Of a stretch of DNA of 51,489 bases, positions 49,196 to 51,489 are shown piece after piece. Position numbers and translations under genes: made by a program. Source of the stretch: Albidovulum sp. (GTDB lineage: Bacteria > Pseudomonadota > Alphaproteobacteria > Rhodobacterales > Rhodobacteraceae); NCBI GenBank assembly GCA_030837785.1, contig JAUQYA010000140.1:1-51489 (forward strand), in the 5' to 3' direction. The notes under the pieces were generated by a model. The model was not told where the DNA came from and ran no database searches. It saw nothing but the letters and a program-made list of their open reading frames with translations. The number at the start of each line of letters is the position of its first letter. Within the stretch, counting starts at the first letter, position 1.

Positions 49196-50293
49196 TCAGC
49201 CCGGCCGGTGCAGGGTGGAAAAGAGCCTCGGGTCGATGCTCTCGGCGACGAAGGTCGGCCCCTCGGTCAGGATCGACACCGCGTCGTGGCTGTGCAGGCT
49301 TTCCTGGTGGCTCGCCACCACCCGGAAGTCGCCGACCCTCGGTTCGGCCAGAAGCCGCTCGGCGAAGCTCCGCGCCGCGTCCTCGACGAAGATCGGGTTG
49401 GCCGCGTTCAGCTCGGCGAAGGCCTGTTCGTCCTCGCGCTTGACCATCACCTGCGTCTCGGTCGGCACCGCGGCGCGGGCGAGGTCGATCAGATCCTCGT
49501 ACCAGAGCCGCCTGGCGCCCTCCTCGACCACCGAGAGCCGCGCCACCGAGCGCTGCGAATGCGGCGTGGCGAGCTGGCCGCGCCTGGCGCGGGCGTGTTC
49601 GGAAAGCTCCAGCGAACAGGGGCAGGTGGAGGAGTAGACATAGTCGAGGTGGGTGATCCGCTTCTGCCGCCCCTCGCGCTCCATCAGTTCCAGCGCGATG
49701 TCGTAATACTGCCAGCCGGCGAGGCCCGAGCGCAGCGAGGTGACCTTGGCGGGGAAGGAGAACCGCATCATCAGCCGCGCATCGACGCTGTCGTGGTCCT
49801 TCTTGTAGTCATCGAGCACCGCCGACAGCACCGCGAAGGAGAACACCCGCTCGGCATGGGCGTAGAACGAGCGCATGATGCGGCTCATGTTGATGCCCTT
49901 CTTCTCGCCGATGAGGCTCACCGTGCCGGTGACCGAGGTTTCCAGCGTCACGTCGCTGCCGTCGCGGGTATGGAAGCGGATCGGCAGGCGGAAGTTGGAA
50001 ATGCCGACATGCTGGATCGGCGTCCTTGCGCCGACGATCAGGCTCGACGGCCCGTTCTGCAGGTCGGGCATCGAGGCGCGGTAGGCCGCATCGGGCCGGA
50101 AGTCGTCGGGGTAGCGGCGCGACAGGTCGGGGTAGTTGGACAGCGCCGCCCCGGGGAGAAGCCGCGCGATGGCGGGATCGAGCCGCGCCACCTCCACCGG
50201 GTCGGCCTTGGCCGCCCATTCGCGCAGGATCGAAAGCGCCTCGGCGGCGTCCTCGGCATCCGGCATCTCGCCGATCTTCCTGATCAGGTTCAT
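49196..50293 (-). CDS. folE2: GTP cyclohydrolase FolE2
   Basis: 365-residue type IB GTP cyclohydrolase, first step of tetrahydrofolate (and queuosine) synthesis. PIQHVGISNFRLPIRFHTRDG, TVSLIGEKKGINMSRIMRSFY and the cysteine motif HLDYVYSSTCPCSLELSEHARARRGQLATPHSQRS are characteristic. FolE2 can use metals other than zinc and often serves under zinc shortage; I see no obvious Zur site. ATG 50293 follows GGAGGG; 11 upstream codons were rejected. It lies 127 bases downstream of metZ in the same direction. Confidence 0.95.
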   Translation of the reverse strand: MNLIRKIGEMPDAEDAAEALSILREWAAKADPVEVARLDPAIARLLPGAALSNYPDLSRRYPDDFRPDAAYRASMPDLQNGPSSLIVGARTPIQHVGISNFRLPIRFHTRDGSDVTLETSVTGTVSLIGEKKGINMSRIMRSFYAHAERVFSFAVLSAVLDDYKKDHDSVDARLMMRFSFPAKVTSLRSGLAGWQYYDIALELMEREGRQKRITHLDYVYSSTCPCSLELSEHARARRGQLATPHSQRSVARLSVVEEGARRLWYEDLIDLARAAVPTETQVMVKREDEQAFAELNAANPIFVEDAARSFAERLLAEPRVGDFRVVASHQESLHSHDAVSILTEGPTFVAESIDPRLFSTLHRPG

Positions 50294-50420
50294 CGCACCC
50301 TCCGCGGGTCCAGACAGCACTGCCATTATGTGGTGTGACCGGGGGCCCTGTCCAACCCTACGCGATCAATTGCGACGCGGACGCGACGGCAGACCGCCCC
50401 GACCGCCTCTGACCCGCCGC

Positions 50421-51489
50421 TCAGGCGGCGTCGAGCGCCCGCGTCACATCCGCGATCAGGTCGCCGGTGTCCTCGATCCCGAGCGAGAGCCGCACCAGGC
50501 CCGCGGTGATGCCAAGCGCTGCCTTCTGTTCGGCCGGCAGGCGCTGGTGGGTGGTCGTCGCCGGATGGGTGATGATCGACTTTGCATCGCCGAGGTTGTT
50601 GGAAATCGAGACGATTTCCAGCGCGTTGAGGAAGCGGAACGCCGCCCCCTGCCCGCCCGCGAGATCGAGCGCCACCACCGTGCCGCCCGCCCCCATCTGC
50701 TCCATCGCGATCCGGTGCTGCGGATGGTCCTTCAGCCCCGGATAGATCACCCGCGCAAGCTTCGGATGGCCCCGCAGCGTCTCGGCCAGCGCCTGCGCGG
50801 TCGCGGCCTGCTGGCGCACCCGCAGGTTCAAGGTCTCCATCCCCTTCAGCATCACCCAGGCGTTGAACGGGCTCAGCGCCCCGCCGGTATGCTTGAGATA
50901 GGGCTCCAGCACCTTGCGGATGTAGGCCCGAGTGCCGCAGACCACGCCGCCGAGGCAGCGGCCCGACCCGTCGATGTGCTTGGTCGCCGAATAGACGACG
51001 ACATCGGCGCCGAGCGCCACCGCCTTCGAGAAGGTCGGCGTCACGAAGACGTTGTCGACGATGACGGTCGCGCCCTTCGCATGGGCGATCGCGGCCACGG
51101 CCGCGACGTCGATCACCTCGAGCGTCGGGTTCGACACCGCCTCGAGGAAGACCGCCCTGGTCCCCTCGCGCACCGCGGCGCGCCACTGGTCAAGATCGGT
51201 GCCGTCGACGTAGCTCACCTCCACCCCGAACCGGGCGAGAAGGTCGAGCACATAGAGGCAGGAGCCGAAGAGCGCGCGCGAGGCCACGACATGATCGCCC
51301 GCCTTCACCATCGAGGTCAGCGCGCCGTTGACCGCGGCCATGCCGCTCGCGGTGGCGAAGGCGTCCTCGGTGCCCTCGATCGCCGCCATCCGGTCCTCGA
51401 ACATCCGCACCGTCGGGTTGCCGTAGCGGGCATAGATGAACTCGTCCGGCCCCGCCTCGATGAACCGCGCCTCGGCCTGTTCGGCGCTG
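50421..51489 (-). CDS. metZ: O-succinylhomoserine sulfhydrylase (5' end beyond the window)
   Basis: The last ~356 codons of a PLP enzyme of the Cys/Met metabolism family, which makes homocysteine directly from O-succinylhomoserine and sulfide. IYARYGNPTVRMFEDRMAAIEGTEDAFATASGMAAV, DGTDLDQWRAAV, EAVSNPTLEVIDV and the PLP lysine in YSATKHIDGSGRCLGG are seen. The DGTDLDQW segment and overall pattern favour MetZ over cystathionine gamma-synthase or MetY. The start codon is off the right edge. Confidence 0.9.
   Translation of the reverse strand, partial: SAEQAEARFIEAGPDEFIYARYGNPTVRMFEDRMAAIEGTEDAFATASGMAAVNGALTSMVKAGDHVVASRALFGSCLYVLDLLARFGVEVSYVDGTDLDQWRAAVREGTRAVFLEAVSNPTLEVIDVAAVAAIAHAKGATVIVDNVFVTPTFSKAVALGADVVVYSATKHIDGSGRCLGGVVCGTRAYIRKVLEPYLKHTGGALSPFNAWVMLKGMETLNLRVRQQAATAQALAETLRGHPKLARVIYPGLKDHPQHRIAMEQMGAGGTVVALDLAGGQGAAFRFLNALEIVSISNNLGDAKSIITHPATTTHQRLPAEQKAALGITAGLVRLSLGIEDTGDLIADVTRALDAA

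Noticed and set aside
1..51489. CRISPR arrays, rRNA or tRNA genes, prophage
   Set aside because: No regularly spaced repeats, no tRNA-like cloverleaf with CCA-end context, no rRNA-conserved segments and no phage genes were recognised by eye. A tRNA scan would be the decisive check.

Overview
The window is about 51.5 kb of high-GC DNA (high third-position GC, dense genes, many ATGA-type overlaps). It looks like the chromosome of an alphaproteobacterium of the Rhodobacter/Paracoccus group (Rhodobacteraceae sensu lato). The evidence is aerobic-type cobS/cobT cobaltochelatase genes next to a J-domain gene and bolA, a DUF6446-type gene between glyQ and glyS, a proton-translocating transhydrogenase, FolE2, and a CGAGGATATTTGGGCA repeat that I remember as frequent in this group. 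I could not run any search, so the family-level placement is an inference. I saw no rRNA, tRNA, CRISPR array, prophage or secondary-metabolite cluster.

Layout. 1-283: 3' end of an IS5-type transposase that stops exactly on the stop codon of the next gene. 280-8832: a catabolic module. A DadA-like FAD oxidoreductase and an ArgE-type deacylase read left, and a complete oligopeptide/dipeptide-type ABC importer (two ATPases, binding protein, two permeases) reads right. 8891-14980: DUF3422 protein, dienelactone hydrolase-like protein, pntB-pntA, and an isoprenylcysteine methyltransferase-like membrane protein. 15159-17719: kynureninase, GNAT acetyltransferase and tryptophan 2,3-dioxygenase, which form a tryptophan-degradation operon. 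17731-20812: class I glutamine amidotransferase-type hydrolase and malate synthase G. 21017-22282: ArsR-family regulator plus two SRPBCC proteins. 22364-26909: aminopeptidase N (apparently with a CTG start), an SDR, a small membrane protein and a lysozyme-like lipoprotein. 27125-30142: gatB, a DUF4177 protein, a BolA protein and a J-domain protein. 30224-31492: diheme cytochrome c peroxidase, preceded by the only long gene-free stretch (31493-31986). 31987-35620: cobS and cobT, interrupted by a hicA-hicB toxin-antitoxin pair and a short duplicate of the cobT start. 35766-40483: Xaa-Pro aminopeptidase, D-lactate dehydrogenase-type flavoprotein, NTF2-like protein and a double-DUF3592 membrane protein. 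40572-44233: glyS, DUF6446-like gene and glyQ. 44393-46141: secreted SPOR-like/peptidoglycan-binding protein with a degenerate trypsin-like domain. 46151-49106: two tandem TrkH-type transporters. 49196-51489: folE2 and the 3' part of metZ.

Most genes are core metabolism. The parts that best repay a second look are: (a) the hicAB insertion that splits cobS from cobT and leaves a second copy of the cobT 5' end; (b) the second TrkH, whose fourth selectivity-filter position is Ser instead of Gly; (c) the pseudo-protease in which all three catalytic positions look lost; (d) the CTG start of pepN; (e) the ArsR-SRPBCC-SRPBCC operon with a multi-half-site operator; and (f) the divergent FAD oxidoreductase/ArgE/ABC importer module of unknown substrate. 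I did not find a clearly new multi-gene defence or biosynthetic system.
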